Shown piece after piece: positions 15,547-26,271 of a stretch of 64,000 nucleotides of DNA. Location: contig CAUBDX010000010.1 in NCBI GenBank assembly GCA_958434805.1, forward strand, positions 1 to 64,000. The letters are read 5' to 3'. The notes beneath the pieces were generated by a model. It ran no database searches. It was not told the origin of the DNA and saw only the letters and a list, made by a program, of their open reading frames with translations. The position numbers and the translations under genes are program-made. This DNA comes from an uncultured Phocaeicola sp. GTDB lineage: Bacteria > Bacteroidota > Bacteroidia > Bacteroidales > Bacteroidaceae. Positions within the stretch are counted from its first letter, which is position 1. Every line of letters starts with the position of its first letter.

Positions 15547-18051
15547 TTCCGCATTTCACTTTTTTGTAGTAACTTTGCATGACAAGGAACAGCAAATGTA
15601 TTATACTTATGCGATTTGCATTGTTGTGATTTGCTTTCAATTTAGTAACTTTGCTCCATAAGGAACAGCAAAGGACAAGAAAGGGGGATACCGCCAAGTG
15701 TTGTGATTTGCTTTCAATTTAGTAACTTTGCTCCATAAGGAACAGCTAAACCGAATTGCAATCAGTGGAGGTACGTGTTGTGATTTGCTTTCAATTTAGT
15801 AACTTTGCTCCATAAGGAACAGCATATGCTTTATGCCGATTACGCTAAGTGCTGTTGTGATTTGCTTTCAATTTAGTAACTTTGCTCCATAAGGAACAGC
15901 CTTGTTGGTTATAATGTATATTTTGATAAGTTGTGATTTGCTTTCAATTTAGTAACTTTGCTCCATAAGGAACAGCAGTTGAGAGTACCGATATGAGTTT
16001 CTGTCTGTTGTGATTTGCTTTCAATTTAGTAACTTTGCTCCATAAGGAACAGCCAAACGCTGTCATTTTTCCAATATAGAACAGTTGTGATTTGCTTTCA
16101 ATTTAGTAACTTTGCTCCATAAGGAACAGCGGAAAGCGTGCAGCGCAAGGCTTTACAGGGTTGTGATTTGCTTTCAATTTAGTAACTTTGCTCCATAAGG
16201 AACAGCGGGAAAAGGGTTGTAACTAATACTGATTTAGTTGTGATTTGCTTTCAATTTAGTAACTTTGCTCCATAAGGAACAGCATAGTCCTAAATATGAA
16301 GCATTCAAAGTTGGTTGTGATTTGCTTTCAATTTAGTAACTTTGCTCCATAAGGAACAGCAAACACCAAGAAATATGAAAAAGGTTATTTGTTGTGATTT
16401 GCTTTCAATTTAGTAACTTTGCTCCATAAGGAACAGCCTTTCATAATTATCTATATTATAATTACAGTTGTGATTTGCTTTCAATTTAGTAACTTTGCTC
16501 CATAAGGAACAGCGTTTGTGAAATTATTTGTATACATTTATATGTTGTGATTTGCTTTCAATTTAGTAACTTTGCTCCATAAGGAACAGCATTTTATATA
16601 ATTTATTATGTTAATATATGTTGTGATTTGCTTTCAATTTAGTAACTTTGCTCCATAAGGAACAGCTGAAGTAGTATTATGAAAAAAGATAACTTAGTTG
16701 TGATTTGCTTTCAATTTAGTAACTTTGCTCCATAAGGAACAGCATGTATCGCTTTTTGCTCCACTTCCCGGTAGTTGTGATTTGCTTTCAATTTAGTAAC
16801 TTTGCTCCATAAGGAACAGCTTTATATATTTTAGATACATATTTATTATCGTTGTGATTTGCTTTCAATTTAGTAACTTTGCTCCATAAGGAACAGCAAT
16901 GTGTTGAAAATTAATTATGTTGTATATGTTGTGATTTGCTTTCAATTTAGTAACTTTGCTCCATAAGGAACAGCTTATATCTTTATATTGTGTTAATTAG
17001 ATATGTTGTGATTTGCTTTCAATTTAGTAACTTTGCTCCATAAGGAACAGCATTATGTTTTATGTGATTAGTCCTATTTACGTTGTGATTTGCTTTCAAT
17101 TTAGTAACTTTGCTCCATAAGGAACAGCTTTTATGATATAATTTATATAATACTCTTGTTGTGATTTGCTTTCAATTTAGTAACTTTGCTCCATAAGGAA
17201 CAGCAATCTTTGTTGTTTGCCAGCCATAGGGCAAGTTGTGATTTGCTTTCAATTTAGTAACTTTGCTCCATAAGGAACAGCTTTATGTTTGGTGTATGTG
17301 CCTTAAACCAGGTTGTGATTTGCTTTCAATTTAGTAACTTTGCTCCATAAGGAACAGCTATATTATAAATTTATCATTTCATTTAACTGTTGTGATTTGC
17401 TTTCAATTTAGTAACTTTGCTCCATAAGGAACAGCTTTTTGTTTTATATATTATTATTTTTTGATGTTGTGATTTGCTTTCAATTTAGTAACTTTGCTCC
17501 ATAAGGAACAGCTTTTCCTGACTTGCTTATCTTATTATTTTCGTTGTGATTTGCTTTCAATTTAGTAACTTTGCTCCATAAGGAACAGCAATGATTGATT
17601 ATTTGTATGATATATTTGCGTTGTGATTTGCTTTCAATTTAGTAACTTTGCTCCATAAGGAACAGCTATTTGTATTTTATATATTGTTTTTATGTAGTTG
17701 TGATTTGCTTTCAATTTAGTAACTTTGCTCCATAAGGAACAGCTTTTTCTTTCTATTATAGTTATATCGGTTTGTTGTGATTTGCTTTCAATTTAGTAAC
17801 TTTGCTCCATAAGGAACAGCAACTTATTTATTTAATTGCAATAAATATAGGTTGTGATTTGCTTTCAATTTAGTAACTTTGCTCCATAAGGAACAGCTAT
17901 AGTACTATATAAATTGAAATAATTAGTGTTGTGATTTGCTTTCAATTTAGTAACTTTGCTCCATAAGGAACAGCCTTTTAGTTGTTATACATGAGAATAA
18001 GGGAGTTGTGATTTGCTTTCAATTTAGTAACTTTGCTCCATAAGGAACAGC
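15547..18051 (+). CRISPR. Type II-C CRISPR array, 32 identical repeats plus one degenerate
   Basis: The 47-bp repeat begins GTTGTGATTTGCTTTCAATT and ends CCATAAGGAACAGC. Exact copies run from 15623 to 18051. A degenerate copy at 15547-15593 keeps the 3' half (TAGTAACTTTGC, AAGGAACAGC). Between them lie 32 spacers of 29-30 bp. The plus strand is the crRNA strand, because the tracrRNA anti-repeat at 24058-24078 pairs with the first 22 bases of the plus-strand repeat. Each repeat holds TAACTTTG at positions 24-31 with GTTG 19 bases upstream, close to the Bacteroides promoter consensus. The decayed copy at the left suggests the left is the old end, so new spacers probably enter beside cas2. Confidence 0.98.
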
Positions 18052-18121
18052 ACATTCCACATAAACCAATGTGAATCACTTCCTTATAGCAAAATTTAGA
18101 AAAAGAAAAAGAATTGTTCCT

Positions 18122-18159
18122 AACAAGAAATCCCGCTCAAAAAAGTGGGATTTCTTGTT
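18122..18159. terminator. Bidirectional terminator between array and cas2
   Basis: AACAAGAAATCCC (18122-18134) pairs perfectly with GGGATTTCTTGTT (18147-18159), a 13-bp stem. Array transcription (plus) and the cas operon (minus) converge here. It follows the last repeat by 70 bp and starts just past the cas2 stop. Confidence 0.75.
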
Positions 18160-18160
18160 T

Positions 18161-19433
<1,273 letters not shown>

Positions 19434-19452
19434 AGTATTTATTGATAAAAGA

Positions 19453-22400
19453 CTATTTAAAACTTATATTGCCTAAACGATCCACTTTGATGGGAATACA
19501 GGTTTCTTTTATCATCTCACCTGTCCAAGCACACTGCGCCTTATTATTGCTTCCGAGTTCTGTTGTTTGCAAGATTGGAGCCGCAACAAAACATGGAATA
19601 AAATGACATTCTCCTCCTGTACAACTCACCATTTTATAAATCCGCTCCTTATTTATAGGCAAAGAAACCTGGTTGCTCTTATGTTCTTCTTCTGTAGGTA
19701 GATACACTAAATCATTAGGGGACAATACAAATATCGGCAATTTACCGTTTTCATCTTCGGGTGCTGAAGAAAGTCCTTTTTTCTGTCGATCTATTACTAC
19801 GTTTAACGGAATGCTGGCATAATTTCGTTTACGAATGACCTCTCCAGTCTTCTTATCTATAATTTCTGATTCATAAACTGCAAAGAAAAGATTAGTGCCT
19901 TTAGCCGCTTCTACATATTTTCTACCTTTATTTCCTGCCGTTCCAACAGCAAACTTATCTGCTTTTTCATATACCCTTACCTTATAGATAGGCTGATGCC
20001 ACTTCCCGCCATTTAAATCACTTATTTTCTGATTCATACGTTCTATACCATCAGGAGAAAAAGCGACATTGGCATCATTATCATTTTTCAACAAATGATT
20101 CAACAATATTTTCTGGATACCAGTATCAGTAACCTCCTCTGTTATTTTCTTTTGAGTGAAACTTGTATCCAATGGTTTACGAGTTGCAAAGTAACGGTCG
20201 TTTGTGTCCTTGGTAAAGTAATATACTTCTATCTTTTTCAGATTGATTCCTTGCCATTCGGTCTGATGCTCCTCAAAATAGCGACTGACAGCCTTTTGGT
20301 CGAATCCCACATGAAGCAATTCCATTAATTTCCTTTTTAAGACTTTATCAACTATCATCACAGGGTTCTTCATGGCTTCCTTCAAAGAAAGCGTCTTTAT
20401 CTTACGTAAATTCACTTCCCCATGCACCGTATCCTTATGCATCGGCTTACGAATAGCCCAACTATCTCCTTTTTCTTGGGATTGAAGGGTTTTCTTTCCA
20501 TCTTCGTCATAACGCCAATAATGATTTGTTGTGCGGTTAATTACACGAAGATTCTGTTTGAAGCTAACCACTATATTTTGGAGTGTAGCATATACATCTT
20601 GTGTAAATGTATCCCAAGGCTTACGGATAATCCACTTATAATTCCCTTTTTCATCGGTCTTCACCTTATCACACAGCATACGCTGAAGGTCATAACGAGA
20701 AATCTTTTCCCCTTTTCTTGCTGAAGCATTATTCAAGTAATTCACAATATTCCGATTAGCACAAGCTATCACAATTGCATCCATCGCATGATGACGATGA
20801 TCTATTCGTTTTTTACTGAACCCCCGCTGTAAATGTAAAGGCATGGCTGGAATCACATTGCCACACGCACTTACTGCCGTATAATCAGAAGAATCACTTA
20901 ATGTATTCAAGCGCAAAAAACGAGGTAAAATAATGCGATTCCACACATCTTGTACTCCCCAATCTTTTTTAAGTCGGTCTGTCACACCTCCGGTGCATAC
21001 AATTACATTCTTTGAAATTGCATCTTGTTCTCCTTCTTCACGAACGATATTCGACAACAAAGATTTCACCACTTTACTGATATAGCGACTGTCATTCAAC
21101 TGACGTTCTATAAATCCATCAGGAATATCTTCAAGTAGTAAATGCTCTTTTTTCTTTCGGTTATTTACATAAAATTCTTTTACAAATTGTTCGTATTCTT
21201 CCACTGTAAATATGGAAACAGTATTACCATTTCCTAACTCCACTATCTCTCCAGAATGTTGCTTAATGAATTCATATCCCAACAAATTATCTTTCTTCTT
21301 ATTTACAGCTGCCTCACAAATAACTTTGTTACTGAAAGAATCATCAAAATAACGAGATTGAGGTATAACATGTTCTATTTCATAGGCAGGAGTAAACAGC
21401 TTTCCAAGCGGTATCATTTTTCCCGTATAAGGTGAACGGTATCTCTGCTCCAACCATAACTTATAACGCAATACTTCCGAATGAGAGGGATGTTTTTTTA
21501 CATCTGTTTCTCTAAATTTTTTCAGTATATCTGAAATATCGTCCAACTCTTTTTCTGAAGCACTATTCAATGCTCCTTCTTCATAGATACGTAGTATATC
21601 CTGTTGGCTGGGTGAATAAGGGCGTACATTTTCTATCTCAAACTCCGGATTTATAAATTCCATCAACAAGGCTTTGATTCTTAAATTAGTATCTTCATTT
21701 TTAAGAGAACGACGAGTCATCTGCTCGCGTTTATCAGCTGGATTTTTCATTTCACGCCCCAACTCCACATGAATCTCATCGATACTTCCTTCTTGCTTCC
21801 ATATGTCACGGACCGTACGCAATGTTTCTGTGATTACCTGCTCCACTATCGGATTACGCAGTGAATGCTGCCTAAACTTACTTAAGAACAAATCAATATC
21901 CTTTGGGCTTTCCCATTTGGTTATATCCTTAGCCTCAGCATGGCGATCATAAACCACATAACATGCCAGCCACAGAGGAAGTCCCCTAAAGGAGGATAAC
22001 TCTGTAAGGTGCATGGATTTCTCACGAACACGCCTGCGAATCGTTTCATCACATTCCCCGGTTAGAAGTTTCTCAATACGGTTTAACGTTTGATCATCTA
22101 TCGCCTCTTTACACCAATATTTTCCCATACGCATTAAGGGAAGCAGTTTTTTTATAGCCTTTAAAGAGTACGCTGCATATTCATTTTCAAACGGAGGTAT
22201 CTTTGCAAAAGCTTCTACAAAAGTATCATCCAAGTTATTTTTCACAGCAAAAGTTTTTAACGCTTTTACCAACTCCTCTTTGTCAGAAATAGAATATAAA
22301 ATATGCCATAAAGCTGTTTCTTTTTCCCCTGTCAGAAACTCTTTAGCCACACCAGCTTTTGCCAATCGGCTACTAATTGAATATCGAGTTTCATTACAAG

Positions 22401-23967
22401 GGTAGGACTTATTTTCTACATAATTCCATCGGTAAGCAACCTGATTTTTTTTATTAAGACCAAAAGGTTTGTAAGCCAAGAACGCTTTTTGATCAACACT
22501 CTTTCTATCATTCATCCAGTCAAACAGTGCAACATAGTCGGCCTCACTCTGCAGAAAATCTCCTGTCACATCTACATCCGATTTTAAAGAACCATCTACC
22601 ATCTTTTCACGCTGATAGATACGCAAATTAGATATGAACTGCCACAAACGGAACTCCTGAAACAAAGGGTGTGACTTTGATACACATTTCAACGGAGTGT
22701 TTAATAGATTTCCGTCCTTTTTATAGATATGCGATTCATAAGGACAGTCATCAATCAACGATTTCTTGCTCTTAAGCGGGCGCTGATAAAACAAAATATC
22801 CTCTACAAATAAATGAGCAAAGTCTTGGCTTAATAAAATATTCCGATGCGCTTCATTTTGTGGATAAAGTTCTACCGCACAATCCTTCAAGAGAGAAGCA
22901 TCGCGCAACTCGGCATGAAACTCAGTCTGTTTAGTCAATATCTTATAAAGCTCTTCCTTATAATATTTGCGTTCAATTGTACGAACCAATTTTCCTCTTA
23001 TCTTCTGATCTGGGACATGAAGAAGCGTGTCATAAATATATGCCCCGACCGTTTTTCCGCTTTCATCAATCGATTCCTGAGTCTTGGTTTTAAGCAATCC
23101 CCAGTCATCTTCTTTCGGAGAACGAAATGAACGTTTCACCTCTCCATCTTTATCTTTTTTAGGATTTCCATTCTCATCCAAATCTGTCGTTACTACAAAT
23201 TCTTTCACCTTACCGACCCAATCCAAAGGCACACTGCTCGCCCTTCGATATTTCCATCCGTTTTCCAGAAACACATTATACCAGATGTCTTTCCCTTTAT
23301 GTTCTCCCGAGTCTTCTACCGAAACCACTTTCAAAGCATAATACTTTACTTCCTTCTTTGCATCTTCTTGTTCGTCCTCTCCGCGCAACTGATAATATCC
23401 ACGTTTCTGATTAAAGCTCAACAGAATCCAAGCCAACTCCTCTTTGCTTACCTTTTGAGTCAGTGCCTTCTTCCGAAGATAATACAAGGTCCAGTCGTAT
23501 GGCACTTTTTTTCCTTTTTCCAGCAGTTCAGGATGAAACATCTGAAAATCCGACAACATCTCTTGAAAAGAATCTTGAAATAAAAATGTGTATTTCCCAT
23601 CAGGAGTCTTATACCATGCCAACTTGGGTTCTGCATCTGAAATAAATTTTCCATATCGGTCTAATTGAGAGGCATAATGTTGGGGAAGAAATCCCATGAC
23701 CGACAATACCCGAAGTAAACGTTCTCTACGAAGCAAACTCCGCTCCAGCAATCTGCGTACACCGCGAAGCCGCGTACGTTCTGCCGTTTGTGATTTTGAG
23801 TTTCCTTTATCAAAGTCACCCAGTGTAGCTGCATCCATTGGAATAATTCTACTCCCTGAAGAAGATATCTCAAGCAAGCTTTCATTACCATCTCTATCTA
23901 TATCAGAATGAACAACAGCCCAACCGATACTGTTTGTTCCTAAATCTAAACCTAATATTTTTTTCAT
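19453..23967 (-). CDS. cas9: Type II-C effector nuclease Cas9
   Basis: A 1504-aa Cas9. RuvC-I is ILGLDLGTNSIGWAVV with Asp8. The arginine-rich bridge helix (RRLLERSLLRRERLLRVL) is near residues 70-90. RuvC-II is IDEIHVELGREM near 730. The HNH domain is YEIEHVIPQSRYFDDSFSNK near 862. RuvC-III is IDHRHHAMDAIVIACANR near 1060. The C-terminal 400 residues should be the PAM-interacting region. All catalytic residues appear intact, so double-strand cutting is expected. It is on the large side for type II-C. There is no csn2 or cas4, which supports II-C. tracrRNA is divergent upstream. Confidence 0.98.
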   Translation of the reverse strand: MKKILGLDLGTNSIGWAVVHSDIDRDGNESLLEISSSGSRIIPMDAATLGDFDKGNSKSQTAERTRLRGVRRLLERSLLRRERLLRVLSVMGFLPQHYASQLDRYGKFISDAEPKLAWYKTPDGKYTFLFQDSFQEMLSDFQMFHPELLEKGKKVPYDWTLYYLRKKALTQKVSKEELAWILLSFNQKRGYYQLRGEDEQEDAKKEVKYYALKVVSVEDSGEHKGKDIWYNVFLENGWKYRRASSVPLDWVGKVKEFVVTTDLDENGNPKKDKDGEVKRSFRSPKEDDWGLLKTKTQESIDESGKTVGAYIYDTLLHVPDQKIRGKLVRTIERKYYKEELYKILTKQTEFHAELRDASLLKDCAVELYPQNEAHRNILLSQDFAHLFVEDILFYQRPLKSKKSLIDDCPYESHIYKKDGNLLNTPLKCVSKSHPLFQEFRLWQFISNLRIYQREKMVDGSLKSDVDVTGDFLQSEADYVALFDWMNDRKSVDQKAFLAYKPFGLNKKNQVAYRWNYVENKSYPCNETRYSISSRLAKAGVAKEFLTGEKETALWHILYSISDKEELVKALKTFAVKNNLDDTFVEAFAKIPPFENEYAAYSLKAIKKLLPLMRMGKYWCKEAIDDQTLNRIEKLLTGECDETIRRRVREKSMHLTELSSFRGLPLWLACYVVYDRHAEAKDITKWESPKDIDLFLSKFRQHSLRNPIVEQVITETLRTVRDIWKQEGSIDEIHVELGREMKNPADKREQMTRRSLKNEDTNLRIKALLMEFINPEFEIENVRPYSPSQQDILRIYEEGALNSASEKELDDISDILKKFRETDVKKHPSHSEVLRYKLWLEQRYRSPYTGKMIPLGKLFTPAYEIEHVIPQSRYFDDSFSNKVICEAAVNKKKDNLLGYEFIKQHSGEIVELGNGNTVSIFTVEEYEQFVKEFYVNNRKKKEHLLLEDIPDGFIERQLNDSRYISKVVKSLLSNIVREEGEQDAISKNVIVCTGGVTDRLKKDWGVQDVWNRIILPRFLRLNTLSDSSDYTAVSACGNVIPAMPLHLQRGFSKKRIDHRHHAMDAIVIACANRNIVNYLNNASARKGEKISRYDLQRMLCDKVKTDEKGNYKWIIRKPWDTFTQDVYATLQNIVVSFKQNLRVINRTTNHYWRYDEDGKKTLQSQEKGDSWAIRKPMHKDTVHGEVNLRKIKTLSLKEAMKNPVMIVDKVLKRKLMELLHVGFDQKAVSRYFEEHQTEWQGINLKKIEVYYFTKDTNDRYFATRKPLDTSFTQKKITEEVTDTGIQKILLNHLLKNDNDANVAFSPDGIERMNQKISDLNGGKWHQPIYKVRVYEKADKFAVGTAGNKGRKYVEAAKGTNLFFAVYESEIIDKKTGEVIRKRNYASIPLNVVIDRQKKGLSSAPEDENGKLPIFVLSPNDLVYLPTEEEHKSNQVSLPINKERIYKMVSCTGGECHFIPCFVAAPILQTTELGSNNKAQCAWTGEMIKETCIPIKVDRLGNISFK

Positions 23968-23989
23968 CGTTTTTTATTTCTCGTTTTCC

Positions 23990-23997
23990 CAAAGTTA
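23990..23997 (-). promoter_or_regulatory. cas operon promoter -7 box
   Basis: On the minus strand TAACTTTG lies 23 bp before the cas9 start. It is the same octamer found in every CRISPR repeat. No -33 TTTG is seen at the usual spacing. Confidence 0.5.
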
Positions 23998-24041
23998 GAA
24001 AAAAACAATCATAAAAGATACCTATATTCAAAATAATTTTC

Positions 24042-24049
24042 TATATTTG
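24042..24049 (+). promoter_or_regulatory. tracrRNA promoter -7 box
   Basis: TATATTTG fits TAnnTTTG. It would start transcription at about 24055-24057, immediately before the anti-repeat. Confidence 0.6.
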
Positions 24050-24055
24050 CATTAT

Positions 24056-24141
24056 ATTAAATTGAAGCAAGTCACAATAAGGATTATTCCGTTGTGAAAA
24101 CATTTAAAGCGGTCTTGAAAAAGGTCGCTTTCTTTATTTTT
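24056..24141 (+). ncRNA. tracrRNA of the type II-C system
   Basis: The anti-repeat at 24058-24078 (TAAATTGAAGCAAGTCACAA) complements the first 22 bases of the array repeat, with one bulged base and one wobble. A short nexus-type hairpin follows (GGATTATTCC, 24081-24090). The RNA ends in AAAGCG (24106-24111) paired with CGCTTT (24126-24131) and a T-rich tail. It would be about 86 nt. The start is inferred from the -7 box. It guides RNase III processing and loads crRNA into Cas9. Confidence 0.85.
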
Positions 24142-24183
24142 GCACATCAAGCCTTACTGAGGAAATAATTTCATTCCTTCCCC

Positions 24184-24816
24184 TCATTCTTCCTTCTTCA
24201 GCACATAAACCCGATGCGAGCCACGCCCTTTCACATCCAGACCTGAGCTTGGATCATGGTAAAGCTTGCGTAATTCTCTGCCTGCCGTAGTCTGGCTCAG
24301 CCCGGTTAAGTCAGCATAATCGGATATGGTCATTACGGCATGCGAAGCTAAAAAGCCCTGTGCCAGTTTCAGGCGTTCGTCAAAAGAATAGGGCGATATG
24401 CACCGCATAAATTTTCCCGAAGTACGCTCTAACCGACAATGCTGATTTACCTCACTAACCAACGACTTATCGGGACGGAAAGTAACATTTCCCACACGGA
24501 TGCTCTCAGCATTGCGCCTCATCCCATTGCCATCGACTGCCTCTCTCTCCTTGCCTTCTTTCAGTTCAAGCGTAGGTGTGAAAACTCCTACCCCCTCTAT
24601 CTTTACTGAGTAACCTCTTGCCATCTGCCATGCCATTTGCTTCCAAAGTTCCTGAAACATCCCGATAACTTCACCCTCACTGAAAGAGGTCACTTCTGCC
24701 ACCTCGCGTGCCAGTTCATCGCTCTCGCAACAGTGCTCAATAATCATTCTCGGATAAAGCAGAGTCTTGCCCTCATGGTGCAAGTCATTCATTTCTTGCA
24801 TTGTATAACGTGCCAT
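24184..24816 (-). CDS. HU-like DNA-binding protein with C-terminal winged helix
   Basis: A 210-aa protein. The N-terminal 125 residues resemble the HU-like domain of Bacteroidetes proteins (VIGMFQELWKQMAWQMARG, then VKIEGVGVFTPTLEL, then GNVTFRPDKSLVSEVN). The C-terminal 70 residues (DERLKLAQGFLASHAVMTIS, later TGLSQTTAGRELRKL) look like a winged helix. It is probably a nucleoid or regulatory DNA-binding protein. The 21-bp repeats at 24898-24971 lie in its upstream region and could be its own binding sites, which is a guess from position. It is not a Cas protein, although it neighbours the tracrRNA. Confidence 0.7.
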   Translation of the reverse strand: MARYTMQEMNDLHHEGKTLLYPRMIIEHCCESDELAREVAEVTSFSEGEVIGMFQELWKQMAWQMARGYSVKIEGVGVFTPTLELKEGKEREAVDGNGMRRNAESIRVGNVTFRPDKSLVSEVNQHCRLERTSGKFMRCISPYSFDERLKLAQGFLASHAVMTISDYADLTGLSQTTAGRELRKLYHDPSSGLDVKGRGSHRVYVLKKEE

Positions 24817-24897
24817 AGATTAAAATTTAAATGTTTGGTATATAAAAATCAATTCGATGAAAAACATAATTCATATTCCTGTATAAAAAAGTGAAAA

Positions 24898-24971
24898 CCG
24901 CAGTGTGAATTATACAAATCACACTGCGGTTTGTACAGGTCACACTGTGATTTCTACAAACCACACTGTGA
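24898..24971 (-). repeat. Tandem 21-bp repeats upstream of the HU-like gene
   Basis: CACACTG recurs at 24920, 24941 and 24962, exactly 21 bp apart, each preceded by TACA plus four variable bases. An inverted copy, CAGTGTG at 24901, forms a 12-bp inverted repeat (ACCGCAGTGTGA with TCACACTGCGGT). The spacing is two helical turns, so all sites face one side of the helix, as expected for an operator array. It lies 80-150 bp before the HU-like start. Confidence 0.6.
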
Positions 24972-25045
24972 CTTTGACTTTTCTTGCGTATAAAGATAGG
25001 TTGTCTTGCCTACATCCGCAAGTTTTAGCCGCCATTTCTTTGGTT

Positions 25046-25267
25046 TTATCCAAAGAAAAAAGCCAGAAGCACACTCAGCAAGACAACAAGCCAAAAGCCA
25101 TCATAAACCGATACCCACAAGCGGTCGGTTTCATTGGCAAGATACGACTGTGGACCTGCCATCTCACCTACCCCGACGGCTCCGTAATAATTTTCACTGG
25201 CATGAACCAGTATCACAAGGAAGCACGCAAATACGCGTACATAATCCAAAAACACAATACGTTTCAT
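25046..25267 (-). pseudogene. Remnant of an acyltransferase-3 family membrane protein
   Basis: The 73-residue frame starts MKRIVFLDYVRVFACFLVIL, the typical first membrane helix of the OafA/WecH-type acyltransferase-3 family. After VSVYDGF (about residue 58) it jumps to WLVVLLSVLLAFFFG, a hydrophobic stretch like the last helix of such proteins. A full member has about 350 residues. An internal deletion of most of the gene is the simplest reading. A plus-strand frame over this region encodes only the repeat units and is not convincing. Confidence 0.55.
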
Positions 25268-25424
25268 TCTGATTTAAAGTTTTAATTCGGATAAATATAG
25301 AGCTATTTTTATATTCGTTTGCGGACTTATGACAAAATGAAAAATGATAAGCACAAACAGGAAAAACTTTTTCTTTTGCCGTATATAAAAATTATCGTAT
25401 TTTTGAGCCCAAAATAAAGAAACT

Positions 25425-26264
25425 ATGAGCGTAGTAATAGGGATAGACGTTGGAGGAAGCACCACGAAAGTGGTGGGAATACGAAACGGACAAATCTGTA
25501 ATCCACAGTTTGTCCGTGCCACCGACTCGGTAGCCTCGCTGTTCGGAGCTTTCGGAAAATATTTATACGATAATGATATTCCGCTGAATGAAGTGGAAAA
25601 GATTATACTGACGGGAGTGGGAAGTGCCTATATCACTCAGCCTTTATACGGACTGCCTACAGCCCGCGTGGATGAATTCCTTGCCAACGGACTGGGAGCG
25701 CAATATATGACGAAGCTGAACAAACTGATTGTAGTCAGCATGGGAACCGGCACTTCGTTTGTCAGAGTAGACGGGAACAACGTGCATCATATAGGTGGCA
25801 TCGGTATCGGAGGAGGAACGATTCTCGGTCTGTCCCGACTCATGCTGAAAACGCAAGATTTCAATCAGATTATCGATCTGGCACAACGCGGCTCGCTCTC
25901 TTCCATCGACCTGCAAATCCAGGACATCTGCAACCATCCGCTTCCGGGATTGCCCTTGGATGCCACTGCCTCCATTTTCGGAAAAGCTGCAACCAATGCT
26001 GCTACCGAGGATATTGCAGCCGGCATTGTCCATATGGTGCTGCAAAGCATCGGACAGGCAGCTATCTTGTCTTCCTTAAATTCGGATGTTGACGACTTTA
26101 TCCTGATAGGAAATCTTACCCGTATGCCTCAGTGTGCAGAAACGTTTCCAGCCCTTGAAAAGATGTATGGAAAGCGTTTCCATATTCCGAAATATGCCGA
26201 ATACCGGACTGCCATCGGAGCTGCTCTCTCATACATACAGAATCATTCATGTGAGGATATTTAA
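25425..26264 (+). CDS. coaW: Type II pantothenate kinase
   Basis: A 279-aa ASKHA-fold kinase. The phosphate-1 motif is GIDVGGSTTKVVGI (residues 6-19). The catalytic glutamate is expected near VEKIILTGVGSAY (about 58). Later motifs are VVSMGTGTSFVRV and IGGIGIGGGTILGLSRL. It phosphorylates pantothenate, the first step of coenzyme A synthesis. It is a single-gene unit closed by the perfect hairpin at 26272. Confidence 0.9.
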   Translation: MSVVIGIDVGGSTTKVVGIRNGQICNPQFVRATDSVASLFGAFGKYLYDNDIPLNEVEKIILTGVGSAYITQPLYGLPTARVDEFLANGLGAQYMTKLNKLIVVSMGTGTSFVRVDGNNVHHIGGIGIGGGTILGLSRLMLKTQDFNQIIDLAQRGSLSSIDLQIQDICNHPLPGLPLDATASIFGKAATNAATEDIAAGIVHMVLQSIGQAAILSSLNSDVDDFILIGNLTRMPQCAETFPALEKMYGKRFHIPKYAEYRTAIGAALSYIQNHSCEDI

Positions 26265-26271
26265 AATGAAG

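Noticed and set aside
15410..15661. Plus-strand open frame of 83 codons before the array
   Set aside because: It runs through the degenerate repeat and into the first exact repeat, with no recognisable domain. It is array-flank sequence.
22846..23583. Several plus-strand open frames inside cas9
   Set aside because: They are antisense shadows of a continuous, motif-complete Cas9 frame.
24905..25285. Plus-strand 126-codon frame starting MNYTNHTAVCTG
   Set aside because: Its start is only the translated 21-bp repeat, and the rest is antisense to the acyltransferase remnant, whose protein match is better.
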